NCBI RefSeq assembly: GCF_002112505.1 | Contig: NZ_NEHW01000007.1 | Coordinates: 1-64,000 of the forward strand | DNA: 64,000 nt | From: Pseudomonas sp. R28(2017) | GTDB taxonomy: Bacteria; Pseudomonadota; Gammaproteobacteria; Pseudomonadales; Pseudomonadaceae | Direction: 5' to 3' | Shown: piece after piece, positions 28,687 through 40,197 of the stretch | Layout of the letters: every line of letters starts with the position of its first letter | Numbering within the stretch: position 1 is the stretch's first letter | The notes under the pieces: generated by a model | Databases searched by the model: none | Told to the model about the DNA's origin: nothing | Seen by the model: only the letters and a program-made list of their open reading frames with translations | Translations under genes and position numbers: made by a program

Positions 28687-29685
28687 ATGTCCACACTTTA
28701 TCGCACGACGCTGGCAATGTGCTGCCTGGCCTCGCTCCTACCACTCGGCGCCCTGGCCGCTGATGCCACAAAACCGGAGGCCGCCGCCGAGGCGCCCGCC
28801 GCCCCGGCGCCACGCCCGCCCCTGCTGGAGCGCAGCCAGGAGGATGCACAAGCCCTGGAGCGCCTGGTCCCCAAGGCCGAACAGCAGACCCTGCAGGCTG
28901 GCGCCGACAGCTTCCTGGCCCTTTGGAAGCCGGCCAACGCCAGTGATCCGCAAGGGGCGGTGATCATCGTCCCTGGCGCTGGCGAGAATGCCGACTGGCC
29001 CAACGTGGTCGGCCCGCTGCGGCGCAAGTTCCCGGATGTCGGCTGGCACAGCCTGAGCGTGAGCCTGCCCGACCTGCTCGCCGACGCCCCGCAGGCACGG
29101 GTCGAAGCCAAGCCGGCAGCAGAGCCTGAGAAGAAGGCGGGCGAAAGCGCACCGGCCAAGGACACCCCCGCCGATGCCAACGCCAACGTCGCCCAGGCCA
29201 CCGCCGCCGACGCCGATACCGCAGAAAGCACCGATGCCGAGCAAGCCGGCGAGCAGAACGACGCGGCCGACGCCGAACGCATCTTCGCCCGCCTGGATGC
29301 CGCCGTGGCCTACGCTCAGCAACACAACTCGCGCAGCATCGTGCTGATCGGCCACGGCAGCGGCGCCTATTGGGCCGCGCGCTACCTGAGCGAAAAGCAA
29401 CCGCCGCAGGTGCAGAAGCTGGTGATGGTTGCCGCACAGACGCCGGCCCGGGTCGAGCATGACCTGGAAAGCCTGACGCCGACCCTCAAGGTGCCAACGG
29501 CCGACCTCTATTTCGCCACCCGCACCGGCGACCGCAATGCCGCAGCGCAGCGTTTGCAAGCCAGCAAGCGGCAGAAGGACAGCCAGTACAAGCAGCTGTC
29601 GTTGATTGCCATGCCGGCCAACAAGGCCGGTGAGCAGGAGCAGCTGTTCCGTAGGGTTCGGGGCTGGATGAGCCCGCAACAGTAG
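28687..29685 (+). CDS. DUF3530 family alpha/beta-hydrolase-like exported protein
   Basis: A 332-residue protein with a signal peptide (1-24, ALA-A), an Ala/Pro-rich segment, and an alpha/beta-hydrolase-like core: IIVPGAGENADWP and the nucleophile elbow GHGSG with Ser225 (IVLIGHGSGAYWAARYL). Between the two core halves lies a roughly 55-residue Ala/Glu/Asp-rich linker (about 140-195) without predicted fold. Family members occur in many gammaproteobacteria; the function is not established. A single gene, convergent with djlA. Confidence 0.85.
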   Translation: MSTLYRTTLAMCCLASLLPLGALAADATKPEAAAEAPAAPAPRPPLLERSQEDAQALERLVPKAEQQTLQAGADSFLALWKPANASDPQGAVIIVPGAGENADWPNVVGPLRRKFPDVGWHSLSVSLPDLLADAPQARVEAKPAAEPEKKAGESAPAKDTPADANANVAQATAADADTAESTDAEQAGEQNDAADAERIFARLDAAVAYAQQHNSRSIVLIGHGSGAYWAARYLSEKQPPQVQKLVMVAAQTPARVEHDLESLTPTLKVPTADLYFATRTGDRNAAAQRLQASKRQKDSQYKQLSLIAMPANKAGEQEQLFRRVRGWMSPQQ

Positions 29686-29697
29686 TTCGCAATGCCA

Positions 29698-29714
29698 GGG
29701 GCGCCGGGCGCCCC
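29698..29714. terminator. hairpin between DUF3530 gene and djlA
   Basis: Stem GGGGCGC/GCGCCCC (29698-29704, 29708-29714) followed by CTTCT on the plus strand. It lies between two convergent genes 32 bp apart. The T run is weak. Confidence 0.55.
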
Positions 29715-29717
29715 CTT

Positions 29718-30482
29718 CTAGAACCCACGCCGTTTGCGAACGATGGCGTAGGCCTGGTGCAGTTCGCGAGTCCGCTCGGTTGCTTCGCGCACTTGTGCTT
29801 CGCTTGCTCCGCTGCCCGCCAGCTTGTCTGGATGATGCTTGCTGACCAGGCGCCGGTATGCCTGCTTGACCTGGTCACCTTCGCTGTCGTCCTCGATGCC
29901 CAGCAAGCGCAGCGCTGCCGCATAGTTCATCACGCCACCTGACACTGGCGCCTTGCGCGGCTCGTACTCCAGCGACATCGCCTGCACCTGACGCCGGCTC
30001 AGGCCCAGTTTCTGCCCCCAGTCCAGCAGCAGTTCACGCTCGTGCCGCCCGGCCTTGCCGTCGGCCCAGGCCATGCGCCAGCAGGCACGCAAGGTGCCTT
30101 CGGCAGCATGCGGCTGCAGCCGGATGCGACGCAGATGGCCAGTCAGCCTGTCTTTGCCTGCCTTGCCCCGGTTGAACGCGGCTATCGCCCGCAAGCGCGC
30201 GGCCTCGGCCATGTCCAGCCGGACCATTTCCTGGCGTGCCTGCTGGATGTGCTGTTCGGCCACACGGCCATCGCTCTTGGCCAGGCGCCCGAGCAGCACG
30301 AACAGCAACTCATCGTCTTGCAAGGCCGGGCGACCGCCCAGGCGCTCGCGCATGTCTTCCCAACCCCGCAAGCGGATGCGCCGGTCCATCGCCTGGCCCA
30401 GCAAGGCACCGAGCAACGCACCGGGGATACTGGCGACCGCAAAGCCTGCGCCCAGTCCGATTACCGTGCCTGGCCACCACAT
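29718..30482 (-). CDS. djlA: DnaJ-like membrane-anchored co-chaperone DjlA
   Basis: A 254-residue protein with an N-terminal glycine-rich membrane segment (TVIGLGAGFAVASIPGALLGALLG), a central TerB-like helical domain (about 45-165) and a C-terminal J domain with HPD at 217-219 (KHHPDKLAG). DjlA stimulates DnaK near the inner membrane. The start at 30482 is one base beyond the murU stop, so amgK-murU-djlA form one operon. Confidence 0.93.
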   Translation of the reverse strand: MWWPGTVIGLGAGFAVASIPGALLGALLGQAMDRRIRLRGWEDMRERLGGRPALQDDELLFVLLGRLAKSDGRVAEQHIQQARQEMVRLDMAEAARLRAIAAFNRGKAGKDRLTGHLRRIRLQPHAAEGTLRACWRMAWADGKAGRHERELLLDWGQKLGLSRRQVQAMSLEYEPRKAPVSGGVMNYAAALRLLGIEDDSEGDQVKQAYRRLVSKHHPDKLAGSGASEAQVREATERTRELHQAYAIVRKRRGF

Positions 30483-30483
30483 G

Positions 30484-32171
<1,688 letters not shown>

Positions 32172-32301
32172 TACAAGGGTCTCCGACGGCCCTAGCCGTC
32201 AAGCGGGTCATGCTTTATTATCCAGCATCTTTTTCAGACCATCGAGAGGCGTGCGGCCCCACACGCGGGCAGATGGCACGCAGGAAGCCCGGACTAATAA
32301 G

Positions 32302-35106
32302 ATGGCATTGAAATCCCCCGCGTTTCGTAGAAAGTTTCCGTTGCTGGTAACCGGCGGTCTGCTGGCCATGCAACCTCTGGCCACCTCTTATGTGGTGGCA
32401 GCCGAGCAGTTCGACTGCCAAGTGTCCGCCTCTGGTGGTTGGGACTGCAAGCCCAAGACCCCCGTCAACAACCTGCCGCCGCGCCCCGTGCATGAAGGAG
32501 CCGCGCTCACGTCGGGCACCGAAGCCGAGTCGGCCGAGGCCGAGAGCGCTGACAAGCCGATGCTGGTCACCGAGGCCAAGGGCCGCGGCCTGAAGTCGCG
32601 CAGCGAAGACTACAGCCACCTCGACTGGGTTCCACGCGAGAAGCTCACTGCAGCCCAGCTGGCCGAAACCGGCCCGTACTGCGGTGGCGCGTACATCGAG
32701 CCTACCCGCCCAGGCATGGCCGACTCCACGCCGAAGGACGAGTCGCCGACCTACATCAACGCCAAGGTGTCCAAGTACCAGCAGGAGCAGCAGATCGCTA
32801 CCCTCGCCGGTGACGTGGTCATGCGCCAGGGCAGCATGCAGGCTGAAGCCGACGAAGCCAACCTGTACCAGGCCGAGAACCGTGGCGAGCTCAAGGGCAA
32901 CGTCAAGATTCGCGACAATGGCTCGCTGGTCGTCGGCGACCAGGCGCAGATCCAGCTCGACACGGGCGAAGCCCAGGTCGACAACGCCGAATACGTGATG
33001 CACAAGTCGCACATCCGCGGCAACGCCCTGTACGCCAAGCGTGGCGAAAACGCCATCATCCGCCTCAAGGACGGTACGTACACCACCTGCGAACCGGGCA
33101 GCAACGCCTGGCAGCTGAAGGGCAACAACATCACCCTGAACCCGGCGACCGGCTTCGGTACCGCGACCAACGTCACCCTTCGGGTCAAGGATTTCCCGGT
33201 GTTCTACACACCGTACATCTACTTCCCGATCGACGACCGTCGCCAGTCCGGCTTCCTGCCGCCGTCGTTCAGCAGCACCAGCGACACCGGCTTCATGCTG
33301 GTCACGCCTTACTACTTCAACCTGGCGCCGAACTATGACGCCACGTTGTACCCGCGCTACATGACCAAGCGCGGCCTGCTGATGGAAGGCGAGTTCCGTT
33401 ACCTGACCAAGTCCAGCGAAGGCCAGTTCGGCGGCGGCTACCTCAACGACGAGGACGATGACCGCAAGCTGCAGACGGACTACAAGAAAGAACGCTGGAT
33501 GGTCAACTGGCAGCACAAAGGTGGCCTGGACGAGCGCCTGCTGACTGAAGTCGATTACACCGACATCAGCGATCCGTTCTACTTCCAGGACCTGGAAACC
33601 GACCAGATCGGCGTCAAGAGCAATGATGTGGTCAACCAGCAGGGTGCACTGACCTGGCGTGGTGACAGCTACACCGCTCGCCTGAATGCGCAAGCGTACG
33701 AGATGGCGACCCTGTCGCAGATCACCCCGTACAACAAGCTGCCGCAGATCACCTTCAACGGTGCGCTGCCGTTCCACCCGGGCGGCCTGGACCTTGGATA
33801 CGAGACCGAAGCGGTACGCTTCGACCGTGACCTCAAGGATGGCACCGTATTCGACAAGGACGGCAACCTGGACACCACCGCTGGCGCCGATGGCCGCCGC
33901 CTGGACCAGAACGTCAGCGGTATTGCACGGGCCAACGGCACGCGCCTTAATGTCGCGCCGTCGATCAGCCTGCCGATGCAAGCCAGCTACGGTTACATCA
34001 CCCCAAAGCTGAAATACGCGTACACGCACTATGACCTGGACCTGGACAGCCAGGGTCAGGCACAAGCGATCGCGCAATCGGCCAATCCGGCTTATGGCAG
34101 CTACAACAGCACGCTCAATCGCGACATTCCAATCGCGTCTATCGACAGCGGTTTGTACTTCGACCGCAACACGTCGCTGTTTGGCACCAACTACCGGCAG
34201 ACCCTCGAACCGCGCCTGTTCTACCTCTACGTTCCTTACAAGGACCAGAAGGACATCCCGCTGTTCGACACGGGCGAAACGCTGTTCAGCTATGACTCGC
34301 TGTTCCGTGACAACCGCTTCTCCGGCACCGACCGTATCGGCGACGAGAACAAGCTGTCGCTGGGTGTGACGACCCGCTGGATCGAAGACAATGGCTTCGA
34401 GCGTCAGAACTTCAGCATCGGCCAGGCTTACTACTTCAAGGACCGCAAGGTTCAGTTGCCAGGTATCGACTATCGCACCCGCCAGGACTCGCAGTCTGAT
34501 GTTTCGCCGTACGCGTTGCTGTACAACTACTACTTCAACCGCGACTGGCGCTTCAATTCGGACTTCAACTGGGACCCGGACAGCCGCAGCACCCGCTCGG
34601 GCAGCGCGATGTTCCACTACCAGCCTGAAGACAACCCGAACAAGGTGGTCAACCTCGGCTATCGCTACCGCAATGACACCATTTCCTACGATTCCACTAC
34701 CGGTACCTGGAAAGTGGGCGGCGGCGACTATGGCACACCTGGTACCGACAACTTCATCAAGGATTACTACAAGATCCAGCAGCACGACTTCTCGGTCATC
34801 TGGCCGATCGTGCCGCAATGGAGCGTCATCGCCCGCTGGCAGCATGACTACAACCGCAACCGCACCCTGGAAGCCATGGGCGGTTTCGAGTACGACAACT
34901 GCTGCTGGAAGCTGCGCCTGATCAACCGTTACTGGATCGACTATGACGACTTCAGCCAGGCCACCCCGTCAAACGAAAAGGGTGACCACGGCATCTTCCT
35001 GCAGATCGTGCTGAAAGGCCTCGGTGGTGTAGTGGGCAATAAAGTCGAATCGTTCCTCGACCAAGGCATTCAAGGTTACCGTACACGTGAAGACCAAGCT
35101 TATTGA
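32302..35106 (+). CDS. lptD: LPS-assembly outer-membrane protein LptD
   Basis: A 934-residue outer-membrane barrel that, with LptE, inserts lipopolysaccharide into the outer leaflet. Signal peptide 1-34 (VVAA-E), then an extended N-terminus, the periplasmic OstA/LptA-like jellyroll (about 140-290, [24 protein letters not shown]), and a C-terminal beta-barrel. Cysteines that form the cross-domain disulfides in this family are seen, including C39 and the pair C867/C868 (CCWK). The ATG at 32302 gives [15 protein letters not shown], close to other Pseudomonas LptD; its ribosome binding site is weak. It overlaps surA by 20 bp. Confidence 0.96.
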   Translation: MALKSPAFRRKFPLLVTGGLLAMQPLATSYVVAAEQFDCQVSASGGWDCKPKTPVNNLPPRPVHEGAALTSGTEAESAEAESADKPMLVTEAKGRGLKSRSEDYSHLDWVPREKLTAAQLAETGPYCGGAYIEPTRPGMADSTPKDESPTYINAKVSKYQQEQQIATLAGDVVMRQGSMQAEADEANLYQAENRGELKGNVKIRDNGSLVVGDQAQIQLDTGEAQVDNAEYVMHKSHIRGNALYAKRGENAIIRLKDGTYTTCEPGSNAWQLKGNNITLNPATGFGTATNVTLRVKDFPVFYTPYIYFPIDDRRQSGFLPPSFSSTSDTGFMLVTPYYFNLAPNYDATLYPRYMTKRGLLMEGEFRYLTKSSEGQFGGGYLNDEDDDRKLQTDYKKERWMVNWQHKGGLDERLLTEVDYTDISDPFYFQDLETDQIGVKSNDVVNQQGALTWRGDSYTARLNAQAYEMATLSQITPYNKLPQITFNGALPFHPGGLDLGYETEAVRFDRDLKDGTVFDKDGNLDTTAGADGRRLDQNVSGIARANGTRLNVAPSISLPMQASYGYITPKLKYAYTHYDLDLDSQGQAQAIAQSANPAYGSYNSTLNRDIPIASIDSGLYFDRNTSLFGTNYRQTLEPRLFYLYVPYKDQKDIPLFDTGETLFSYDSLFRDNRFSGTDRIGDENKLSLGVTTRWIEDNGFERQNFSIGQAYYFKDRKVQLPGIDYRTRQDSQSDVSPYALLYNYYFNRDWRFNSDFNWDPDSRSTRSGSAMFHYQPEDNPNKVVNLGYRYRNDTISYDSTTGTWKVGGGDYGTPGTDNFIKDYYKIQQHDFSVIWPIVPQWSVIARWQHDYNRNRTLEAMGGFEYDNCCWKLRLINRYWIDYDDFSQATPSNEKGDHGIFLQIVLKGLGGVVGNKVESFLDQGIQGYRTREDQAY

Positions 35107-36406
35107 TCGACTGCGCCCGGTGTTGCTGGGCGCTGCATTGCTGAGTGGCGCGGTGCATGCCGCGGTACAACCTCTGGACCGCGTGGTGGCCATCGTCGAC
35201 AACGACGTGGTCATGCAGAGCCAACTGGACCAGCGCGTCCACGAGGTGCAGCAGACCATCGCCAAGCGTGGCGGCGGCGTGCCGCCGACCGGCGCACTGG
35301 AGCAGCAGGTACTGGAACGCCTGATCGTCGAGAACCTGCAGCTGCAGATTGGCGAACGTTCGGGCATCCGCATCACCGACGAAGAGCTGAACCAGGCCAT
35401 CGGCACCATTGCCCAGCGCAATGGCATGTCGCTGGAGCAGTTCCGCGCCGCCCTCGCCCACGACGGCCTGTCGTTCGACGACGCCCGTGAGCAGGTCAAG
35501 CGCGAGATGATCATCAGCCGCGTACGCCAGCGCCGGGTTGCCGAGCGCATCCAGGTCTCCGAGCAGGAAGTGAAGAACTTCCTCAACTCGGACATGGGCA
35601 AGATGCAGATGTCGGAAGAGTACCGCCTGGCCAACATCCTCATCCCGACCCCGGAAGCCGCCAACTCGGACGACATCCAGAAAGCCGCGCGCAAGGTCGG
35701 TGAGCTGTACCAGCAACTGCGTCAGGGTGCCGACTTCGGCCAGGTGGCGATTGCCAACTCGGCCAGCGAAAACGCCCTGGAAGGCGGTGAAATGGGCTGG
35801 CGTAAAGCAGCCCAGCTGCCACCGGACTTCGCCAAGATGCTCAGCAGCATGGCGGTCGGCGACATCACCCAGCCAATCCGCATCCCCAACGGTTTCATCC
35901 TGCTCAAGCTGGAGGAGAAGCGTGGGGGGGGCGAGAACGTGCTGCGTGACGAAGTGCATGTCCGCCACATCCTGATCAAGCCGAGCGAAATCCGCAGCGA
36001 AGCGGCCACCAAGCAGCTGGCCGAGCGCCTGTACGACCGCATCCAGAACGGCGAGGACTTCGGCGAGCTGGCGAAGAGCTTCTCGGAAGACCCGGGCTCC
36101 GCACTCAATGGCGGCGACCTCAACTGGGTCGACCCGAACAGCCTGGTACCGGAGTTCCGCGAGCAGATGGCCAACGCCCAGCAAGGTGTGGTGACCAAAC
36201 CGTTCAAGACCCAGTACGGCTGGCATGTCCTGGAAGTGCTGGGCCGTCGTGCCACCGACAGCACCGAGCAGGCGCGTGAGCAACAGGCGATGAACGTGCT
36301 GCGCAACCGCAAGTACGACGAAGAGCTGCAGACCTGGCTGCGCCAGATCCGCGACGAAGCCTACGTTGAAATCAAGCTGCCTGGCGCCGACCAGGCCGCA
36401 CAGTGA
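35087..36406 (+). CDS. surA: periplasmic chaperone and peptidyl-prolyl isomerase SurA
   Basis: A 439-residue chaperone that carries unfolded outer-membrane proteins, LptD among them, to the BAM complex. Signal peptide about 1-25, SurA N-domain (about 30-165), two parvulin-type PPIC domains (about 180-280 and 290-390) and a C-terminal helix. The start is GTG at 35087, inside the lptD 3' end (20-bp overlap), implying coupled translation of chaperone and client. It overlaps pdxA by 4 bp. Confidence 0.97.
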   Translation: MKTKLIDRLRPVLLGAALLSGAVHAAVQPLDRVVAIVDNDVVMQSQLDQRVHEVQQTIAKRGGGVPPTGALEQQVLERLIVENLQLQIGERSGIRITDEELNQAIGTIAQRNGMSLEQFRAALAHDGLSFDDAREQVKREMIISRVRQRRVAERIQVSEQEVKNFLNSDMGKMQMSEEYRLANILIPTPEAANSDDIQKAARKVGELYQQLRQGADFGQVAIANSASENALEGGEMGWRKAAQLPPDFAKMLSSMAVGDITQPIRIPNGFILLKLEEKRGGGENVLRDEVHVRHILIKPSEIRSEAATKQLAERLYDRIQNGEDFGELAKSFSEDPGSALNGGDLNWVDPNSLVPEFREQMANAQQGVVTKPFKTQYGWHVLEVLGRRATDSTEQAREQQAMNVLRNRKYDEELQTWLRQIRDEAYVEIKLPGADQAAQ

Positions 36407-37392
36407 AGCCCCTGCGCTTCGCCGTCACCCCCGGCGAACCAGCCGGCATAGGCCCCGACCTGTGCCTGCTGCTCGCCGCCGACGCCCAGCCCCACCCGCT
36501 GATTGCCATCACCAGTCGTGACCTGCTCGCCGAGCGGGCCACGCAGCTGGGGCTGGCTGTCAGCCTGCTGCCGGTAATGCCTGGCCAATGGCCCGACCAG
36601 CCAGCACCCGCTGGCAGCCTGTACGTGTGGGACACCCCCCTGGCCGCGCCAGTGGTGCCTGGCCAGCTAAACAAAGCCAACGCGGCGTTCGTACTGGAGA
36701 CACTGACCCGTGCCGGCCAAGGTTGCCTTGACGGGGAATTCGCCGGGATGATCACCGCACCCGTGCACAAGGGCGTGATCAACGAAAGCGGTATCGCCTT
36801 CTCCGGCCACACCGAATTCCTTGCCGACCTGACCCATACCGCCCAGGTGGTGATGATGCTGGCCACCCGCGGCTTGCGTGTGGCCCTGGTGACCACGCAC
36901 CTGCCCCTGCGGGACATTGCCGACGCCATCACTGCCGAACGTGTGGAACGGGTCACCCGTATCCTGCACGCCGACATGCGCGACAAGTTCGGCATTGCCA
37001 ACCCGCGCATCCTGGTCTGCGGCCTCAACCCGCATGCCGGGGAAGGCGGCCACCTTGGCCGCGAAGAAATCGACATCATCGAGCCAACGCTGGCCCGCCT
37101 GCGCACCGAAGGCATGGACCTGCGCGGCCCGCTGCCGGCCGATACCCTGTTTACCCCCAAATATCTGGAGCACTGCGACGCGGTGCTGGCGATGTACCAT
37201 GACCAAGGCCTGCCCGTACTCAAGTACAAAGGCTTCGGCGCTGCCGTCAACGTGACCCTGGGCCTGCCGATCATCCGCACATCGGTCGACCACGGCACCG
37301 CCCTGGACCTGGCCGGCAGCGGCAAGGTCGACACCGGCAGCCTGCGCGTCGCCCTGGAAACCGCCTACCAGATGGCCGAGAACCGACCATGA
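36403..37392 (+). CDS. pdxA: 4-hydroxythreonine-4-phosphate dehydrogenase
   Basis: A 329-residue NAD-dependent metal enzyme of vitamin B6 synthesis (DXP-dependent route). Typical parts: [16 protein letters not shown] at the start, the GHTEFLAD metal/substrate region with His, LNPHAGEGG and [15 protein letters not shown] start overlapping the surA stop (GTGA). It overlaps rsmA by 4 bp. Confidence 0.97.
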   Translation: MKPLRFAVTPGEPAGIGPDLCLLLAADAQPHPLIAITSRDLLAERATQLGLAVSLLPVMPGQWPDQPAPAGSLYVWDTPLAAPVVPGQLNKANAAFVLETLTRAGQGCLDGEFAGMITAPVHKGVINESGIAFSGHTEFLADLTHTAQVVMMLATRGLRVALVTTHLPLRDIADAITAERVERVTRILHADMRDKFGIANPRILVCGLNPHAGEGGHLGREEIDIIEPTLARLRTEGMDLRGPLPADTLFTPKYLEHCDAVLAMYHDQGLPVLKYKGFGAAVNVTLGLPIIRTSVDHGTALDLAGSGKVDTGSLRVALETAYQMAENRP

Positions 37393-38189
37393 ACGAGCAA
37401 TACCAACACCGGGCGCGCAAGCGCTTCGGCCAGAACTTCCTGCACGATGCGGGCATCATCGACCGCATCCTGCGCGCCATCAACGCCAAGGCTGGCGAAC
37501 ACCTGCTGGAAATCGGCCCGGGCCAGGGCGCCTTGACCGAAGGCCTGCTGGGCAGTGGTGCCCAGCTGGACGTGGTGGAACTGGACAAAGACCTGGTACC
37601 GATCCTCCAGCACAAGTTCGCTGGCCGCGACAACTTCCGTCTGCATCAGGGCGACGCCCTGAAGTTCGACTTCAACCAGCTGGGCGTCCCACCGCGCAGC
37701 CTGAAAGTGGTCGGCAACCTGCCCTACAACATCTCCACCCCGCTGATCTTCCACCTACTCAGCCACGCCGGGCTGATCCGTGACATGCACTTCATGCTGC
37801 AGAAGGAAGTGGTCGAGCGCATGGCCGCCGGCCCGGGCGGTGGCGATTGGGGCCGCCTGTCGATCATGGTGCAGTACCACTGCCGCGTGGAGCACCTGTT
37901 CAACGTCGGCCCGGGCGCGTTCAACCCGCCGCCGAAGGTTGATTCGGCAATCGTGCGCCTGGTGCCGCATGAAGTGCTGCCGCATCCGGCCAAGGATGCA
38001 CGGCTGCTGGAGCAGGTAGTGCGCGAAGCGTTCAACCAGCGCCGCAAGACCCTGCGCAACACCCTGAAAGGCCTGCTCGACAGCGCCGCCATCGAGGCCG
38101 CTGGCGTGGATGGCAGCCTGCGCCCTGAACAGCTCGACCTGGCGGCGTTCGTGCGCCTGGCCGATCAGCTGGCCACCCAGCAGGCCTGA
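37389..38189 (+). CDS. rsmA: 16S rRNA (adenine(1518)-N6/adenine(1519)-N6)-dimethyltransferase
   Basis: A 266-residue SAM methyltransferase (KsgA) that dimethylates two adenines in the 3' hairpin of 16S rRNA during 30S maturation. SAM motif [12 protein letters not shown] at 41-51 and the catalytic NLPYN beginning at residue 110. ATG overlaps the pdxA stop by 4 bp. After it there is a 134-bp gap before apaG with no clear terminator. Confidence 0.98.
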   Translation: MNEQYQHRARKRFGQNFLHDAGIIDRILRAINAKAGEHLLEIGPGQGALTEGLLGSGAQLDVVELDKDLVPILQHKFAGRDNFRLHQGDALKFDFNQLGVPPRSLKVVGNLPYNISTPLIFHLLSHAGLIRDMHFMLQKEVVERMAAGPGGGDWGRLSIMVQYHCRVEHLFNVGPGAFNPPPKVDSAIVRLVPHEVLPHPAKDARLLEQVVREAFNQRRKTLRNTLKGLLDSAAIEAAGVDGSLRPEQLDLAAFVRLADQLATQQA

Positions 38190-38323
38190 TTTCGCCAGTA
38201 CCGGCCTGTATCCGGGTAAAACCGCGAAAAGGCCGGCACAGGCATCAAAAGCCCCACCGCTGGCCCTCCCCCCTCTCAATGGCCTAGACTGCATTATTGC
38301 GTCAGTTCGCCCAAGGCCCTTGC

Positions 38324-38704
38324 ATGTCCGACCCTCGCTACCAGATCGACGTCAGCGTCGTGACCCGTTACCTGAAAGACCAATCCGACCCCGAAAGCAG
38401 TCGTTTCGCCTTCGCCTACACCATCACCGTGCAAAACAACGGCTCGGTCACAGCCAAGCTGCTGTCACGGCACTGGCTGATCACCAACGGTGACGGCAAG
38501 GTCGAGGAAGTACGCGGCGCCGGCGTTGTCGGCCAGCAGCCGACCATCGAACCCGGCCAGAGCCACACCTACAGCAGTGGCGCGGTGATCAGCACGCGTG
38601 TTGGCACCATGCAGGGCAGCTACGAAATGTTCGCCGAAGACGGCAAGCGCTTCGAAGCCGACATCGCGCCCTTCCGCCTCGCGGTCCCTGGGGCGCTGCA
38701 CTGA
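38324..38704 (+). CDS. apaG: Co2+/Mg2+ efflux-associated protein ApaG
   Basis: A 126-residue protein with a fibronectin-III-like beta fold; its biochemical role is still unclear although it is linked to cobalt resistance and magnesium. The family motif G-x-GVVGxQPxxxPG is seen as [14 protein letters not shown]. The ATG at 38324 gives MSDPRYQI; the in-frame ATG at 38297 would add nine residues. Stop and apaH start overlap (TGATG). Confidence 0.96.
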   Translation: MSDPRYQIDVSVVTRYLKDQSDPESSRFAFAYTITVQNNGSVTAKLLSRHWLITNGDGKVEEVRGAGVVGQQPTIEPGQSHTYSSGAVISTRVGTMQGSYEMFAEDGKRFEADIAPFRLAVPGALH

Positions 38705-39570
38705 TGGCCACCTACGCCGTCGGAGACCTGCAAGGCTGCCTGGAACCGCTCAAGTGCCTGCTGGCGAGGGTCAACTTCAACCCGGCCGTCGACCGCCTGT
38801 GGCTGGTCGGCGACCTGGTCAACCGCGGCCCCGAGTCGCTGGAGACCCTGCGTTATCTCTATTCGATGCGCCAATCGCTGGTGTGCGTGCTGGGCAACCA
38901 TGACCTGCACCTGCTGGCGGCCTGGCACAACGTCGAGCGCCTGAAGAAAAGCGACACCCTGCGCGAGGTCATCGAAGCGCCGGATGCCGACCGGCTGTTC
39001 GACTGGCTGCGCCAGCAAAAACTGCTGCATTACGATGAGCCCCGCGGCATCGCCCTGGTGCATGCCGGCATCCCGCCGCAATGGACACTCGGCCAGGCGC
39101 TGCAACTGGCAGAAGAAGTCGAGCAGGTGCTGCGCGACGATAACCGCCTGCAACTGTACCTGGACGGCATGTACGGCAACGAGCCGAACAAGTGGAGCAA
39201 GAGCCTCACCGGCATCGAGCGCCTGCGGGTGATCACCAACTACCTCACGCGCATGCGCTTCTGTACCGCGGCAGGCAAGCTCGACCTCAAGAGCAAGGAA
39301 GGCCTGGACACCGCACCCAAAGGCTACAAGCCCTGGTTTGCGCACAAGGAGCGCCGCTCGCGCCACGTGAAGATCATTTTCGGCCACTGGGCTGCCCTCC
39401 AGGGCCAGGTCGACGTACCCGGCATCATCGCCCTCGACACTGGCTGCGTGTGGGGTGGCGCCATGACCCTGTACAACGTCGACAGCGGCGAATACCACCG
39501 CTGCGACTGCGCCGACGACGGCAACTTACGCCTCCCCACGCAAACACCTACACTTATCGACCACCCCTGA
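38704..39570 (+). CDS. apaH: symmetrical bis(5'-nucleosyl)-tetraphosphatase
   Basis: A 288-residue metallophosphoesterase cutting Ap4A to two ADP; it also acts as a decapping enzyme on Np4-capped RNA in enterobacteria. Metal-binding motifs GDLQGC (7-12), GDLVNRG, GNHDLH and the later GHWA are present. It starts within the apaG stop codon. glpE follows after 14 bp. Confidence 0.97.
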   Translation: MATYAVGDLQGCLEPLKCLLARVNFNPAVDRLWLVGDLVNRGPESLETLRYLYSMRQSLVCVLGNHDLHLLAAWHNVERLKKSDTLREVIEAPDADRLFDWLRQQKLLHYDEPRGIALVHAGIPPQWTLGQALQLAEEVEQVLRDDNRLQLYLDGMYGNEPNKWSKSLTGIERLRVITNYLTRMRFCTAAGKLDLKSKEGLDTAPKGYKPWFAHKERRSRHVKIIFGHWAALQGQVDVPGIIALDTGCVWGGAMTLYNVDSGEYHRCDCADDGNLRLPTQTPTLIDHP

Positions 39571-39584
39571 AGGAAGCCGTACCC

Positions 39585-39914
39585 ATGAGCGAATTCAAGC
39601 GCATCCCTCCCGAGCAGGCCCTGGCCCTGCGCGCGCAAGGTGCGGTAGTCGTCGACATTCGCGACTCGCAAGCCTTTGCCGCCGGGCACATCACCGGCGC
39701 CAAGCATCTGGATAACCACTCGGTCGCCGAGTTCATTCGCAATGCCGACCTGGATGCCCCGACCCTGGTGGTCTGCTACCACGGCAACTCCAGCCAGAGC
39801 GCAGCCGCCTACCTGGTCGGCCAGGGCTTCTCCGACGTGTACAGCGTCGATGGCGGCTTCGAACTGTGGCGCACCACCTACCCGGCCGAGACCGCCCAGG
39901 GCGCTGCCGAATAA
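39585..39914 (+). CDS. glpE: thiosulfate sulfurtransferase, single-domain rhodanese
   Basis: A 109-residue rhodanese transferring sulfur from thiosulfate to cyanide or thiols. The active loop is CYHGNSS with Cys64, close to E. coli GlpE. AGGAAG precedes the ATG. It is the last gene of the lptD-to-glpE run; the glp genes of E. coli are absent here, so it is named by similarity only. Confidence 0.93.
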   Translation: MSEFKRIPPEQALALRAQGAVVVDIRDSQAFAAGHITGAKHLDNHSVAEFIRNADLDAPTLVVCYHGNSSQSAAAYLVGQGFSDVYSVDGGFELWRTTYPAETAQGAAE

Positions 39915-40059
39915 TTTTTTCATTTTTACTGCAGCCCGCGCCCCACGTGGGCTTGCAGCCCACCTGACGAACGGTCGCCGGCAACTTCTCCGCCGCTCGC
40001 CCTTGACCTTGCGGATAACCAACTATTCTTAAGCGCAGGCCATCCAAAAAAAGGGGAGA

Positions 40060-40073
40060 GCCGGTACACCGGC
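40060..40073. promoter_or_regulatory. inverted repeat upstream of prkA
   Basis: GCCGGT-AC-ACCGGC in the 283-bp gap between glpE and prkA, 125 bp before the prkA ATG. A weak sigma70-like pair TTGACC/TATTCT (15-bp spacing) ends about 30 bp before it. Possible operator; not assigned to a regulator. Confidence 0.35.
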
Positions 40074-40197
40074 GTGCGGGTCATCGGTAGCGTTTCAGGG
40101 TGTTCTGGGGGGTATACAGCAATCGGCGAACCCGGTTGCATGCCAGCATCAGCTGACTGATCCGGCGTCGTCTCCACGTATCGAGCGAGGTGACGTC

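Noticed and set aside
32218..34845. 875-codon open frame antisense to lptD
   Set aside because: It mirrors lptD codon structure in a high-GC genome (few stop codons on the opposite strand), has no ribosome binding site or family match and would cover a certain essential gene.
32302..36406. Sigma-E (AlgU) promoter before lptD-surA
   Set aside because: No GAACTT-like -35 with a suitable -10 could be found in the 130-bp gap.
39915..40197. Sigma54 promoter or riboswitch before prkA
   Set aside because: No GG-N10-GC element and no recognisable riboswitch core; only a weak sigma70-like pair and a short dyad.
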